This document shows, in pieces, positions 1-7,550 of a DNA stretch of 16,701 nucleotides. The notes under the pieces are model-generated. The model did no database searches, was not told the origin of the DNA, and was given only the letters and a program-made list of their open reading frames with translations. The DNA lies in contig CAYFHQ010000083.1 in NCBI GenBank assembly GCA_964342805.1, positions 1 through 16,701 on the forward strand, written 5' to 3'. A program made the translations under genes and the position numbers. The stretch's first letter is position 1. Every line of letters begins with the position of its first letter. The stretch is from CAYFHQ01 sp964342805 (GTDB taxonomy: Bacteria; Bacillota; Clostridia; Peptostreptococcales; Acidaminobacteraceae).

Positions 1-407
1 ATCTCGTCTTCAACGACCTTCATTTCGGTCAAAAACCCGCCATACTCTCCCAGAATGGGATACAGGACCTCATCATGGTTCTGTTTTTCTATGAAACGCT
101 TCATCCGCCTAGCTGTCCGGAAGGTGTCAGACGCTTCCATGAGCTGGTTGGGGTATAAAAATGATCCGATCTCTGCAACCCGTATATGGCTGGTTAGGTC
201 ATGGACCGGCCCCAGGGGGAAGGTGTTGTGCTTCATGAGTATGGACGCCGTTTCAGACGTCTGGTCCAGCATGTACTTGACCTCTGTCAAGGAGCTGGAG
301 GGGGCCATTTCATCCACATGGACCTTGCCCACTGCTGAGTGAGCCCGCTTACGCAACATTTCCCTGATTTTTTCGTATTCTAAGACCCGTAATGTTTTTT
401 CATTCAT
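1..407 (-). CDS. mutS2: MutS2 family protein, N-terminal part (runs off the window)
   Basis: Reading the minus strand from the ATG at 407 gives an open frame of 135 codons plus two bases to position 1, starting MNEKTLRVLEYEKIREML, the typical opening of MutS2 proteins. Only the N-terminal helical part of the MutS-like core is present; the ATPase, KOW and Smr domains would lie beyond the window. An AGAGGAA ribosome binding site sits just upstream of the ATG, and the start is 12 bases after the stop of the U32 gene, so the two are probably co-transcribed. In the family, MutS2 is an ATPase linked to suppression of recombination and, in Bacillus subtilis, to splitting of collided ribosomes (RqcU). 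The zapA...mutS2 neighbourhood is conserved in Firmicutes and supports the call. Confidence 0.88.
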   Translation of the reverse strand, partial: MNEKTLRVLEYEKIREMLRKRAHSAVGKVHVDEMAPSSSLTEVKYMLDQTSETASILMKHNTFPLGPVHDLTSHIRVAEIGSFLYPNQLMEASDTFRTARRMKRFIEKQNHDEVLYPILGEYGGFLTEMKVVEDE

Positions 408-419
408 TTTGTCTTCCTC

Positions 420-2840
420 TTATTCCCCTGTTACACCCCTAAAATAATGGCCATTGGTGGCCGACTCTTTTAGCTTGCGCAAGGTTTCAAAATCTGCTGT
501 CGTCATTTGTTTGTCAATTGTATGTTGTACCATTTGCAGAATGGCTTGTACGTCTTCCTTGTTTTCCATGGTAAATACCACTCGTACGGCCTGGGCCCCA
601 GTCTCATAAAGCTTGTCCAGGTGTTCCATAACCAGCCGTCTGCTGTTGAGGATTTCTGTCCTGCAACTGGTCCCTACTCTTAAGATTGGGAATGTGGCCC
701 CGGTCTTGTCTTTGAGACCATAATTGCTCTTGCTACAGACACCACACTGAAGCTGGCCACCAGCAAGGATATGGGAGGTTGGACAGTACTCTGTAATCAT
801 GACAGGCTGATATCCATAACCCAGTAGCTCCAGCCGGGCGTCTTTGTGGGCCATGGCCTTAATTTGGGCCAGGGTTGCCTCAGGTGAAACGGTTACCCGG
901 TCTGCCCCAAAGGACCTTAAGGCTTCTATGGAGAAGCTGTTGAAGCCATTGAGAGACCAGTCTGCTCGTATCGTTTTAACGCCTTTGACTTTTAACCAGG
1001 TTAAGAGCCCCCAAGATGTCGCATAGACACCATCAAAAGCCTTTAAATTCTCTAAGTTTTTCTCCAACCACAGGTACTCATGGTTCCGCATGATCCGGTG
1101 GGGGGCAAAATAACAGGGTACTTGTTGAGCCTTGGCTTGGTCCATGAGGTCCTTGGAGACAAAGCCCCGAAGGATCAGCTCATCTGGAACTTCTTCCAGG
1201 GCAGCAAAGCCTTGGGCTTCATTTCTAACCTCTACGACCAGCCAGTCTTCAAGCCGCTCGTAGGGCTCACGGTCCTGGTCCATGGTCTCCTTCAGGGCCA
1301 GGGACGTTCGGCCATTCCAGTTTTCTCGGGCCAGGGTTAACTGGTCCATAACCTCCCGACGTAGGGCATTGATACTACTCATACGGACTGACACGCCCTC
1401 TTCCACTTGGATCTCTAGGTCAGTAAAGTAGAAGGGGGTTCCACCGGTTTTACGCATTTGACCTTCAATCCGGTCAAGGGTAATTGGCGTCTTGAGGGCC
1501 TTTTCCACCAGGTCTCCCTGGGCCGTGATCACATTGCCCCGGTCATCAGACACAGTCAAGGTCAGGGCTTGGTCAAGGCGTAGGTCAACCTGGCCCTTGA
1601 TGGCTACCAATTGGGCGTCCTTGTGGTAGGTACCCCTGGCCTCTTTCAGTAGGTTGTCGTCTACGGTGATGGACACGGCTTCACCCGGCTTTACAGGGTG
1701 CTTCATGACCAGGTCTACCACTTGGCCCTTATGGGCCTCCATAAGGCGCTGGCCCTTAAACTTGATATATTCAACACGGGCACCAACATTGGAGCCTACT
1801 CGGTTAATCCGGACTTCGTCTCCAGGTCTCAAAGTGTCTGTAAGGGCGACCCGCATTTCTTTTTTCTTGGGATCATAGGCTTTTACCGTGCCAATGACCA
1901 CACCCCGGTGGCCCGGTGCGTCTGTGGACATCCGGTCCACTTGAGGGGCTTCCATGGCAAACCCTCGAGTAAAGCCACGGGTAAACATCCGCTCTGTTTT
2001 TTGAATCCACTGGGGGTCCAGTTTCTGATTACTCAGGGCTGCATCAATGGCCTCCCGGTAGGCCTTAACAACAACTGCTGCATATTCAGGCCGCTTCATC
2101 CGGCCTTCGATCTTAAAGGAATGAGCTCCTGTTTCAATCATGGCAGGTATGTCTTCCAGGGTACAGAGGTCCTTGGGGGACAGCAAATAAGGTGCTGATT
2201 TGTCACTGACCACCTTGCCCGTGTCCAGGTCCACCAGGTCATAGACCTGACGGCAGCTCTGGGCACAGGACCCTCTATTACCACTTCTTCCGCCAATCAT
2301 GCTGGACATGAGGCATTGGCCAGAATAGGCCACACACAGGGCCCCATGGACAAAGACTTCCAGATCAGCAAGTTTTGCGTCTGAGATGGTCTTGATTTCC
2401 TTGGCCGTGAGTTCCCTGGCCAGAACCACCCGAGACACCCCTTGGTCCACCAGGAAGCGGACGTCTTCAAGGCTATGGGCCGTCATTTGGGTGGACGAGT
2501 GGACCTCCATAAGGGGAAAGGCCTCCCGCACCATTCGTAAGACCCCTATATCCTGTACAATAACAGCATCCACATCGATCCTGTATAAGAAGGCCAAGTG
2601 GTCTGTCAGGTCTGCGAACTCCTGGTCCGCTATAAGGGTGTTCACCGTCACATACACCCGGACGTCTCTTATATGGCAATAGGCAACAGCCTTTTCTAAC
2701 TCTTGTCTATCGAAGTTTCCTGCAAAGCGTCTGGCACCAAAGGCTTTCCCAGACAGGTATACGGCATTGGCACCGTTGTTCACCGCCGCTACCATGGCCT
2801 CCCAGCTTCCTGCTGGGGCCAACAATTCAATTCTTTTCAT
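420..2840 (-). CDS. U32 family peptidase-like protein with DUF3656 domain (RlhA-type RNA hydroxylase candidate)
   Basis: About 806 residues. The N-terminus (KRIELLAPAGSWEAM) and the cysteine region HGALCVAYSGQC...GSCAQSCR are hallmarks of family U32. Counted from the ATG at 2840 the cysteines are 169, 176, 192 and 196. A middle DUF3656-like part follows, then a second cysteine group near 686-726 (EYCP, CGVC, SCR) and a C-terminal GHYFRGV of the kind that ends U32 proteins. Named peptidases, U32 proteins are now best known as RNA hydroxylation factors: RlhA makes 5-hydroxycytidine in 23S rRNA and TrhP acts on tRNA uridine 34. The DUF3656 layout is RlhA-like, but the substrate here is inferred. 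The open frame extends to a TTG at 2852, but GGAG at 2848-2851 is spaced correctly for the ATG at 2840, so I start there. mutS2 follows 12 bases downstream. Confidence 0.92.
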   Translation of the reverse strand: MKRIELLAPAGSWEAMVAAVNNGANAVYLSGKAFGARRFAGNFDRQELEKAVAYCHIRDVRVYVTVNTLIADQEFADLTDHLAFLYRIDVDAVIVQDIGVLRMVREAFPLMEVHSSTQMTAHSLEDVRFLVDQGVSRVVLARELTAKEIKTISDAKLADLEVFVHGALCVAYSGQCLMSSMIGGRSGNRGSCAQSCRQVYDLVDLDTGKVVSDKSAPYLLSPKDLCTLEDIPAMIETGAHSFKIEGRMKRPEYAAVVVKAYREAIDAALSNQKLDPQWIQKTERMFTRGFTRGFAMEAPQVDRMSTDAPGHRGVVIGTVKAYDPKKKEMRVALTDTLRPGDEVRINRVGSNVGARVEYIKFKGQRLMEAHKGQVVDLVMKHPVKPGEAVSITVDDNLLKEARGTYHKDAQLVAIKGQVDLRLDQALTLTVSDDRGNVITAQGDLVEKALKTPITLDRIEGQMRKTGGTPFYFTDLEIQVEEGVSVRMSSINALRREVMDQLTLARENWNGRTSLALKETMDQDREPYERLEDWLVVEVRNEAQGFAALEEVPDELILRGFVSKDLMDQAKAQQVPCYFAPHRIMRNHEYLWLEKNLENLKAFDGVYATSWGLLTWLKVKGVKTIRADWSLNGFNSFSIEALRSFGADRVTVSPEATLAQIKAMAHKDARLELLGYGYQPVMITEYCPTSHILAGGQLQCGVCSKSNYGLKDKTGATFPILRVGTSCRTEILNSRRLVMEHLDKLYETGAQAVRVVFTMENKEDVQAILQMVQHTIDKQMTTADFETLRKLKESATNGHYFRGVTGE

Positions 2841-2883
2841 TCCATTCTCCAAAACTCATCTATGGGTGAATACCCTACCCTTA

Positions 2884-2892
2884 ATCATACCA
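2884..2892 (-). promoter_or_regulatory. Possible extended -10 promoter for the U32 gene and mutS2
   Basis: The minus strand reads TGGTATGAT, an extended -10 element about 45 bases before the ATG at 2840. No convincing -35 is visible at 17 bases. A promoter is expected here because a terminator lies just upstream at 2995-3026, between zapA and this gene. Confidence 0.4.
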
Positions 2893-2994
2893 CAAACCAG
2901 CTTTTCCTTGCCCATTCTGTCACGGACTTGTCATTTCATTATTTTTAACGTCGCCTGAACTCACTTTCCCATGATTTCCCCTTGTACAAGGCCA

Positions 2995-3026
2995 CAAAAA
3001 AGGAACCTACCGTAAGTAGATTCCTG
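2995..3026 (-). terminator. Rho-independent terminator after zapA
   Basis: On the minus strand AGGAATCTAC and GTAGGTTCCT form a 10-pair stem (one U-G wobble) around the loop TTACG, followed directly by a run of Ts. It begins about 8 bases after the zapA stop codon and closes the pheS-pheT-zapA transcription unit. Confidence 0.9.
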
Positions 3027-3033
3027 AATACAC

Positions 3034-3648
3034 TTATTTGACTTGACCTGTGTCAAAGGTCTCAATAAACTCATTGAGTTCTGACTGGCTTTCCTCTAGG
3101 GCCTTCTCAAGGGCTTGAAGTCTGGCTGTCAGGTCCTCATTCTTCTTTTGCTCCTGGGTCAAGGCTGACTCCAAGGCATTGCGTTCACCGGTCACTGCTG
3201 TTAAGGCCTGGTCCTTGTCCTGGAGTTCACTGGACACGGCATTAACCTGGGTCCGCAACTCTAATATGCCATGCTCGTAACTCACGGTGTTCTGCATGAG
3301 TTTCTCGTAATCGGACTCCAAGTTGGTAAAGGCTTCTGTCTTGTCCCGGAGGTTTTGGTGGAGGTCCTCCATCTGGTCTTTCATGCGGCCCAACTCTCCA
3401 CTGGGGTTGTCTAGGCGTTCCAATAAGTCTCCGTTTTTGGCTTGCAATTTCAGCAAGTCGTCACCTAGGTTCAGGGCAGTGAGAACGGCAACCATTGAAG
3501 TGGACAATTTCTTATTCTTTTCGTAGGTTTCGGACATTTTGTCGTCCACCAGGTTTCCAACACGCTGAACAAACTCCCGAGAATCATCGGAAACCAACGT
3601 ATAGTCATGGCCCAGTATGCGAACGACACACTTGTTCTTCACTGTCAT
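3034..3648 (-). CDS. zapA: Cell division protein ZapA with long coiled-coil extension
   Basis: 204 residues. The first ~75 match the ZapA fold: VVRILGHDYTLVSDD, then REFVQRVGNLVDDKMSE and a helix with ALNLGDDLLKL. ZapA binds FtsZ and promotes bundling of Z-ring filaments. Residues ~75-195 are rich in E, Q, L, K and D with heptad-like spacing and read as a long coiled coil, so the protein is about twice the length of the short Bacillus ZapA (near 85 residues). The open frame continues upstream to a GTG at 3723, but that extension runs through a hairpin, and AAAGGAG lies 9 bases before the ATG at 3648, so I start at 3648. It is the last gene of the T-box controlled pheST operon, as its position in B. 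subtilis (pheST-rnhC-zapA) would suggest; rnhC is absent here. Confidence 0.87.
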   Translation of the reverse strand: MTVKNKCVVRILGHDYTLVSDDSREFVQRVGNLVDDKMSETYEKNKKLSTSMVAVLTALNLGDDLLKLQAKNGDLLERLDNPSGELGRMKDQMEDLHQNLRDKTEAFTNLESDYEKLMQNTVSYEHGILELRTQVNAVSSELQDKDQALTAVTGERNALESALTQEQKKNEDLTARLQALEKALEESQSELNEFIETFDTGQVK

Positions 3649-3694
3649 AGATAGCAACTCCTTTTTCTGCATTCTCACTATCTCATAAAGATTC

Positions 3695-3726
3695 GGCGTG
3701 CTAGGAGGAAAATCCTCCTGCACGCC
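3695..3726 (-). other. Strong mRNA hairpin between pheT and zapA
   Basis: GGCGTGC pairs with GCACGCC and, after a one-base bulge, AGGAGG pairs with CCTCCT around a 5-base loop. This gives 13 pairs, mostly GC. No U-run follows, so it is not a standard terminator. It lies 8 bases after the pheT stop and 46 bases before the zapA start, and buries a perfect Shine-Dalgarno-like AGGAGG. It could be an RNA processing or stability element or could modulate zapA translation; its function is not known. Confidence 0.75.
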
Positions 3727-3734
3727 GATAAAAC

Positions 3735-6131
3735 TTATCTCAATTCAGCTTTTAATTCTGTTTTCAAGACTTCTAGGATCTGGTCGTATACCTTGTTGAC
3801 TTCTTCGTCCGTCAAAGTTCTTTCCTTACTTCTGAAGGTCAGGGCATAGGCCATGGACTTGAAACCAGCTTGGATCTGCTTGCCTTGGTAAACATCAAAG
3901 AGTTTGACTTCTTCAAGGATGTCTCCCCCATTGGCCTTGACCAGGTTCATTACCTGGGCAGACTCTACCTTCTCGCTCACCAGGATGGCAATATCACGGG
4001 TGGACGCAGGGTACTTTGGAAGGGCAGAATAGTAGCGATCCATGCGGGCAATCTGCATAAGAATATTGTAGTCTATATCCGCCAGGTAGCAACGGTCTTC
4101 AATTTCATATTCAGCCGCAACCCGTGGATGCACCTCACCCATGGTTCCTAGGATGTGGTTGCCCAGCACCAATGTGGCACAACGGCCTGGGTGGAAGGTT
4201 GGGTTGTTTTCTTCACGCATGTAAGAAACGCCCTGAATACCCAGGTCAGCCAGGAGGTTTTCCACCATGCCTTTGACCGTAAAGAAGTCTTCTTCCTTGC
4301 CATAAGCGCCAAGGGCCATGACCTTCTTTTCGATTGGCAGGTTCTTGACTGGCATTTCGCGAGGAATGAAGATATTGCCGATTTCAAAGGCACGGGCACT
4401 CTCCACATTCCGCTTGTAGTTGCGGGCTAGGACTTCCATCATGTTGGGGAGTAGGGTCGTACGCATCATGGAGAACTCTTCACCCAGTGGGTTAATCAGC
4501 ATAACCGCACGGCGCATATGGGAGTCTTCTGTCAGGCCAATTCGATCCACTGACCGAGGGCTTACAAAAGAATAAGTATAGATTTCGTTGGCACCAGACG
4601 CCGTCAGGGAGTCCTTGGCAACGTCTTCAATGATCTGGCCATTGGTCTTGGCCCCCCACTCAGCACCCTGAGGCAGCGTAGGTTCAATGACGTCGTAACC
4701 GTAAATTCGAGCCACTTCTTCAACCAGGTCAATCTCATGCTTGAGGTCCAGACGGAAGTCAGGCACCTTACAAACCAGGAGACCCTCTTCAAGGGTAACG
4801 TCCAGGTAAACCCGCTTGAGGATGTCCATGATCTCCTCTGTGGACAGCTTGGTTCCCAGCAGGCCATTAATCCGCTCTGGTCGAGCCTTGATCACAATCT
4901 CCTCAGGCTGGTTTGGATACACGTCAATGGTACCACCCACTACCGTGCCGGCACCTAGCTTTTCAATCAGGTGGCAAACACGGTCCAGTACTTGTGTACA
5001 GTAGGCCGGCGACACACCTTTTTCAAAGCGCGCAGACGCCTCAGTACGAAGGCCAAGGTCCTTGGATGTTTTCCGGATGTTTGTTTTATTGAAGTTGGCG
5101 ATTTCAATCAGGATATTCTTTGTGTTTGCTGTGATTTCCGTCTCAGCGCCACCCATGATCCCTGCTAGGCCAACCGTACGCTCACCGTCAGCAATAACCA
5201 GCATGTCATCTGTCAGTTTACGCTCTTGGTCGTCCAGGGTCACTAGGATTTCGTCATTCTTGGCACGACGGGCAATCAGCTTGCCACCCTTTAGGGTGTC
5301 CAGGTCGTAGGGGTGGATAGGCTGACCGTACTCCAACATAACAAAGTTGGTAATATCAACAATGTTGCTCACCGGTCGCATACCCGCCTTCATGAGGGCC
5401 ATTTGCATCCAGACTGGAGAGTCCTGGATCACAACGTCCTTCACCACTCGACCAGCGAAACGTGGACACAGGTCTGGGTCTTCAATTTCAATGGCTGCAA
5501 AGGCCTTCACGTCGCCCACTTCATTTTGAATGGAGAGGTCAGGCATTCTCACGTCCAGCTCAAAAGTTGCTGCTGTTTCCCGGGCCATGCCGATCATGGA
5601 CAGGCAGTCAGGACGGTTGGGTGTGATTTCAAACTCAATCACCTCGTCCTTAATACCCAGTACGTCAACTACTTCTTCGCCGAGGGTTGGCTCACCTGGA
5701 ATCAGGTAAATGCCGTTGTCGTATTCCTTCTGAATGACTTTTCTCTCGAAGCCCAGTTCCTCAAGGGAGCAGAACATACCCTGAGACACTTCACCACGAA
5801 GCTTGCCCTTCTTAATTACCGTACCATCAGCCAGGGTTGACTTGTGTAGGGCAACAGGAATGAAGTGGCCTTCATATACGTTTTGGGCACCGGTAACGAT
5901 TTGCAGGGGCTCCTCGCCACCCACGTCTACCTTAAGGACAAGAAGCTTGTCCGCATTGGGGTGCTGGTCTCTTGACAGACACTTGCCCACAACAATTTTT
6001 TGAATACCAGCAGCCAGTTTTTCTACAGTTTCCGTGTTGGAACCGGACATAATCAGTCGGTCTTCCAAGGTTTTAATATCTATGTTTTCAATATCTACAT
6101 ATTGCTTTAACCATGATACAGGTACAAACAT
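3735..6131 (-). CDS. pheT: Phenylalanyl-tRNA synthetase beta subunit
   Basis: 798 residues, the normal length for bacterial PheT, which forms the alpha2-beta2 PheRS with PheS and carries tRNA-binding and editing functions. Visible domains in order: EMAP-type tRNA-binding domain at ~40-150 (DQHPNADKLLVLKVD, SQGMFCSLEELG); B3/B4 editing domain at ~210-385 (ARFAGRVV-like region, NIVDITNFVMLEYGQPIHPYD, GIMGGAETEI); B5 domain at ~405-480 ending EEVARIYGYDVIEPTLP; catalytic-like core at ~485-690 (NPLGEEFSMMRTTLLP, FHPGR); and a C-terminal ferredoxin-fold anticodon-binding domain at ~705-798 (YPASTRDIAILV, ALTFRS, RTLTDEEV). An AGGAGGT site precedes the ATG. It begins 14 bases after the pheS stop, so translation is probably coupled. 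It is under the Phe T-box upstream of pheS. Confidence 0.98.
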   Translation of the reverse strand: MFVPVSWLKQYVDIENIDIKTLEDRLIMSGSNTETVEKLAAGIQKIVVGKCLSRDQHPNADKLLVLKVDVGGEEPLQIVTGAQNVYEGHFIPVALHKSTLADGTVIKKGKLRGEVSQGMFCSLEELGFERKVIQKEYDNGIYLIPGEPTLGEEVVDVLGIKDEVIEFEITPNRPDCLSMIGMARETAATFELDVRMPDLSIQNEVGDVKAFAAIEIEDPDLCPRFAGRVVKDVVIQDSPVWMQMALMKAGMRPVSNIVDITNFVMLEYGQPIHPYDLDTLKGGKLIARRAKNDEILVTLDDQERKLTDDMLVIADGERTVGLAGIMGGAETEITANTKNILIEIANFNKTNIRKTSKDLGLRTEASARFEKGVSPAYCTQVLDRVCHLIEKLGAGTVVGGTIDVYPNQPEEIVIKARPERINGLLGTKLSTEEIMDILKRVYLDVTLEEGLLVCKVPDFRLDLKHEIDLVEEVARIYGYDVIEPTLPQGAEWGAKTNGQIIEDVAKDSLTASGANEIYTYSFVSPRSVDRIGLTEDSHMRRAVMLINPLGEEFSMMRTTLLPNMMEVLARNYKRNVESARAFEIGNIFIPREMPVKNLPIEKKVMALGAYGKEEDFFTVKGMVENLLADLGIQGVSYMREENNPTFHPGRCATLVLGNHILGTMGEVHPRVAAEYEIEDRCYLADIDYNILMQIARMDRYYSALPKYPASTRDIAILVSEKVESAQVMNLVKANGGDILEEVKLFDVYQGKQIQAGFKSMAYALTFRSKERTLTDEEVNKVYDQILEVLKTELKAELR

Positions 6132-6145
6132 TTTGCCACCTCCTA

Positions 6146-7177
6146 TTAGAATTGATCAATGAATCGCATGTCGTTTTCGAAGAATAGACGGATGTCGTCA
6201 ATATTCATTTTTAGCATGGCAATACGGTCTAGACCCATACCAAAAGCAAAGCCTGAATACTCTTCTGGATCAATGCCACACTCGGCCAGTACATTGGGGT
6301 GAACCATGCCACAGCCTAGGATTTCGATCCAACCAGAACCCTTACATACGCGACAACCGGAACCACCACACTTAAAGCAAGTCACGTCAACTTCTGCTGA
6401 AGGCTCTGTGAATGGGAAGTAGTGGGGGCGGAACTTGGTCTGTGTCTGGCTACCGAACAGACGCTTGGCAATCATGTCCAGAGTCCCCTTGAGGTCAGCC
6501 ATGGTGATGTTCTTGTCGATCACTAGACCCTCGATCTGATGGAACATAGGAGAGTGGGTAGCGTCCAGCTCATCATTTCTAAAGCAACGACCTGGTGAAA
6601 TCACCTTGATCGGTGGTGTCATTTTTTTCATGGTTCTAATCTGTACTGTGGATGTCTGTGTCCGAAGGAGCAGGTCGTCGTCAGTACCGTCTGTAATGTA
6701 GAAGGTGTCAGACATGGACCGGGACGGGTGGTCCAGTGGCGCATTGAGAGCGTCAAAGTTATTGTAGACCGTGTCCACTTCAGGACCTTCTGCAATCTTA
6801 AAGCCCATACCAATGAAGGACTCCTTGATTTCGTCCAGTACCTTGGTCATTGGGTGACGGTTACCAATCTTGTGCTCCTTGGCAGGCATGGTCACGTCAA
6901 TGCTTTCTTTAGCCAGACGATCCGTCAGTTCTCTTTCAGCCAGGGCTGTCTTCAGCTCTTCCAGGCCACCTTCAATGGCCTCACGTACTTCATTGGCCAC
7001 CTTGCCAATAATAGGTCTTTCTTCTTTGGAAAGCTTACCCATTCCCTTGAGAATACTCGTCAGCTCACCTTTCTTCCCAAGATATTGAATACGTAACTGT
7101 TCCAAACCCTGTAGGTTCTCTGCCTTGGTCATGGCTTCTTTAGCTTCACCAAGGATTTGCATGAGTTGGTCTTTCAT
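6146..7177 (-). CDS. pheS: Phenylalanyl-tRNA synthetase alpha subunit
   Basis: 343 residues, full length. PheS is the class II catalytic subunit that charges tRNA-Phe. An N-terminal coiled coil (~1-90, with YLGKKGELTSILKGMGKL) binds tRNA. Motif 2 is at ~196-216 (GRCFRNDELDATHSPMFHQ) and motif 3 at ~310-323 (GFAFGMGLDRIAML). Between them are four cysteines in a CX2CX4CX2C pattern (267, 270, 275, 278), as in other Firmicute PheS proteins, then GWIEILGCGMVHPNVL. An AAAGGAGT site sits 7 bases before the ATG. Its 5' leader carries a T-box riboswitch with a UUC specifier, so the operon should be switched on when uncharged tRNA-Phe accumulates. Confidence 0.98.
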   Translation of the reverse strand: MKDQLMQILGEAKEAMTKAENLQGLEQLRIQYLGKKGELTSILKGMGKLSKEERPIIGKVANEVREAIEGGLEELKTALAERELTDRLAKESIDVTMPAKEHKIGNRHPMTKVLDEIKESFIGMGFKIAEGPEVDTVYNNFDALNAPLDHPSRSMSDTFYITDGTDDDLLLRTQTSTVQIRTMKKMTPPIKVISPGRCFRNDELDATHSPMFHQIEGLVIDKNITMADLKGTLDMIAKRLFGSQTQTKFRPHYFPFTEPSAEVDVTCFKCGGSGCRVCKGSGWIEILGCGMVHPNVLAECGIDPEEYSGFAFGMGLDRIAMLKMNIDDIRLFFENDMRFIDQF

Positions 7178-7243
7178 TCCTCATACTCCTTTCGTCGTTG
7201 TGAACTGTCCATACTATCGTCCGGGACTCACGTCCTCAGAACA

Positions 7244-7282
7244 ATAAAAAACCTCCACCCCATAAAACATGGGGCGAAGGTT
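7244..7282 (-). terminator. T-box regulated terminator
   Basis: AACCTTCGCCCCAT and ATGGGGTGGAGGTT form a 14-pair stem (two G-U wobbles) around a GTTTT loop, followed by a T run. It should form when tRNA-Phe is charged. It ends about 68 bases before the pheS ATG. It would also stop any read-through from the ktrBA-rlmP unit, since I see no terminator between rlmP and the T-box. Confidence 0.93.
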
Positions 7283-7509
7283 AAAATCCGTGTTACCACC
7301 CAAATAGTCTTGTCCTAGGACAAAACCACTCTGCTTATCATAACGGCGATGGACCGGCAAGGACTACTGATCATACGATCCCGTTCACCCTTGCAACTCC
7401 TGAGGGAACTTCACCTGTGGTCGCCATAGACTCACACCAACCGTCTACTCTCTTTAGACCCCCGCTTAGCAGGCTACTTTCCTCACTCAAAGTTGTTAGC
7501 TATTTGTTT
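7244..7509 (-). ncRNA. T-box riboswitch, phenylalanine-specific, upstream of pheST-zapA
   Basis: The leader between promoter and pheS has the parts of a T-box. Stem I has the loop-E sides AGTA and GGTGAA, with the specifier TTC (Phe) at 7408-7406 one base after GAA. The Stem I apical region has AGAGAGTAG and GGTTGGTGTGAG. The T-box sequence TGGGTGGTAACACGG is at 7288-7302. Its UGGU can pair with the acceptor end ACCA, matching discriminator A73 of tRNA-Phe. The GGGT of the T-box can pair with ACCT of the terminator arm as an antiterminator. A strong terminator follows. Specifier, discriminator pairing and downstream gene all agree on phenylalanine. Confidence 0.95.
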
Positions 7510-7515
7510 CGATCT

Positions 7516-7544
7516 ATTATAGCACAGGACCCCTCTGGCCACAA
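7516..7544 (-). promoter_or_regulatory. Promoter of the pheST-zapA operon
   Basis: On the minus strand TTGTGG (7544-7539), a 17-base spacer and TATAAT (7521-7516) preceded by TGC form a sigma-A type promoter with an extended -10. The -35 begins 7 bases after the stop codon of the upstream methyltransferase. Predicted transcript start is near 7509, in front of Stem I of the T-box. Confidence 0.85.
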
Positions 7545-7550
7545 CCACCA

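Noticed and set aside
1698..2198. Plus-strand open frame of 166 codons
   Set aside because: It lies wholly antisense to the U32 gene, resembles no family and has no ribosome binding site. The same applies to plus-strand frames at 5313-5840, 9366-9818, 9713-10204, 7771-8193 and 14141-14509, all opposite strongly conserved genes.
3649..3723. Upstream extension of zapA to a GTG at 3723
   Set aside because: The extra codons run through the intergenic hairpin and are not ZapA-like; the AAAGGAG site fits the ATG at 3648.
7178..7243. Possible small ribozyme (CTGAGGAC-GTGA-GTCC resembles part of a hammerhead)
   Set aside because: Only a 4-pair stem with a GNRA loop is seen; the CUGAUGA and GAAA core elements are missing. 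It is most likely a small hairpin in the pheS leader.
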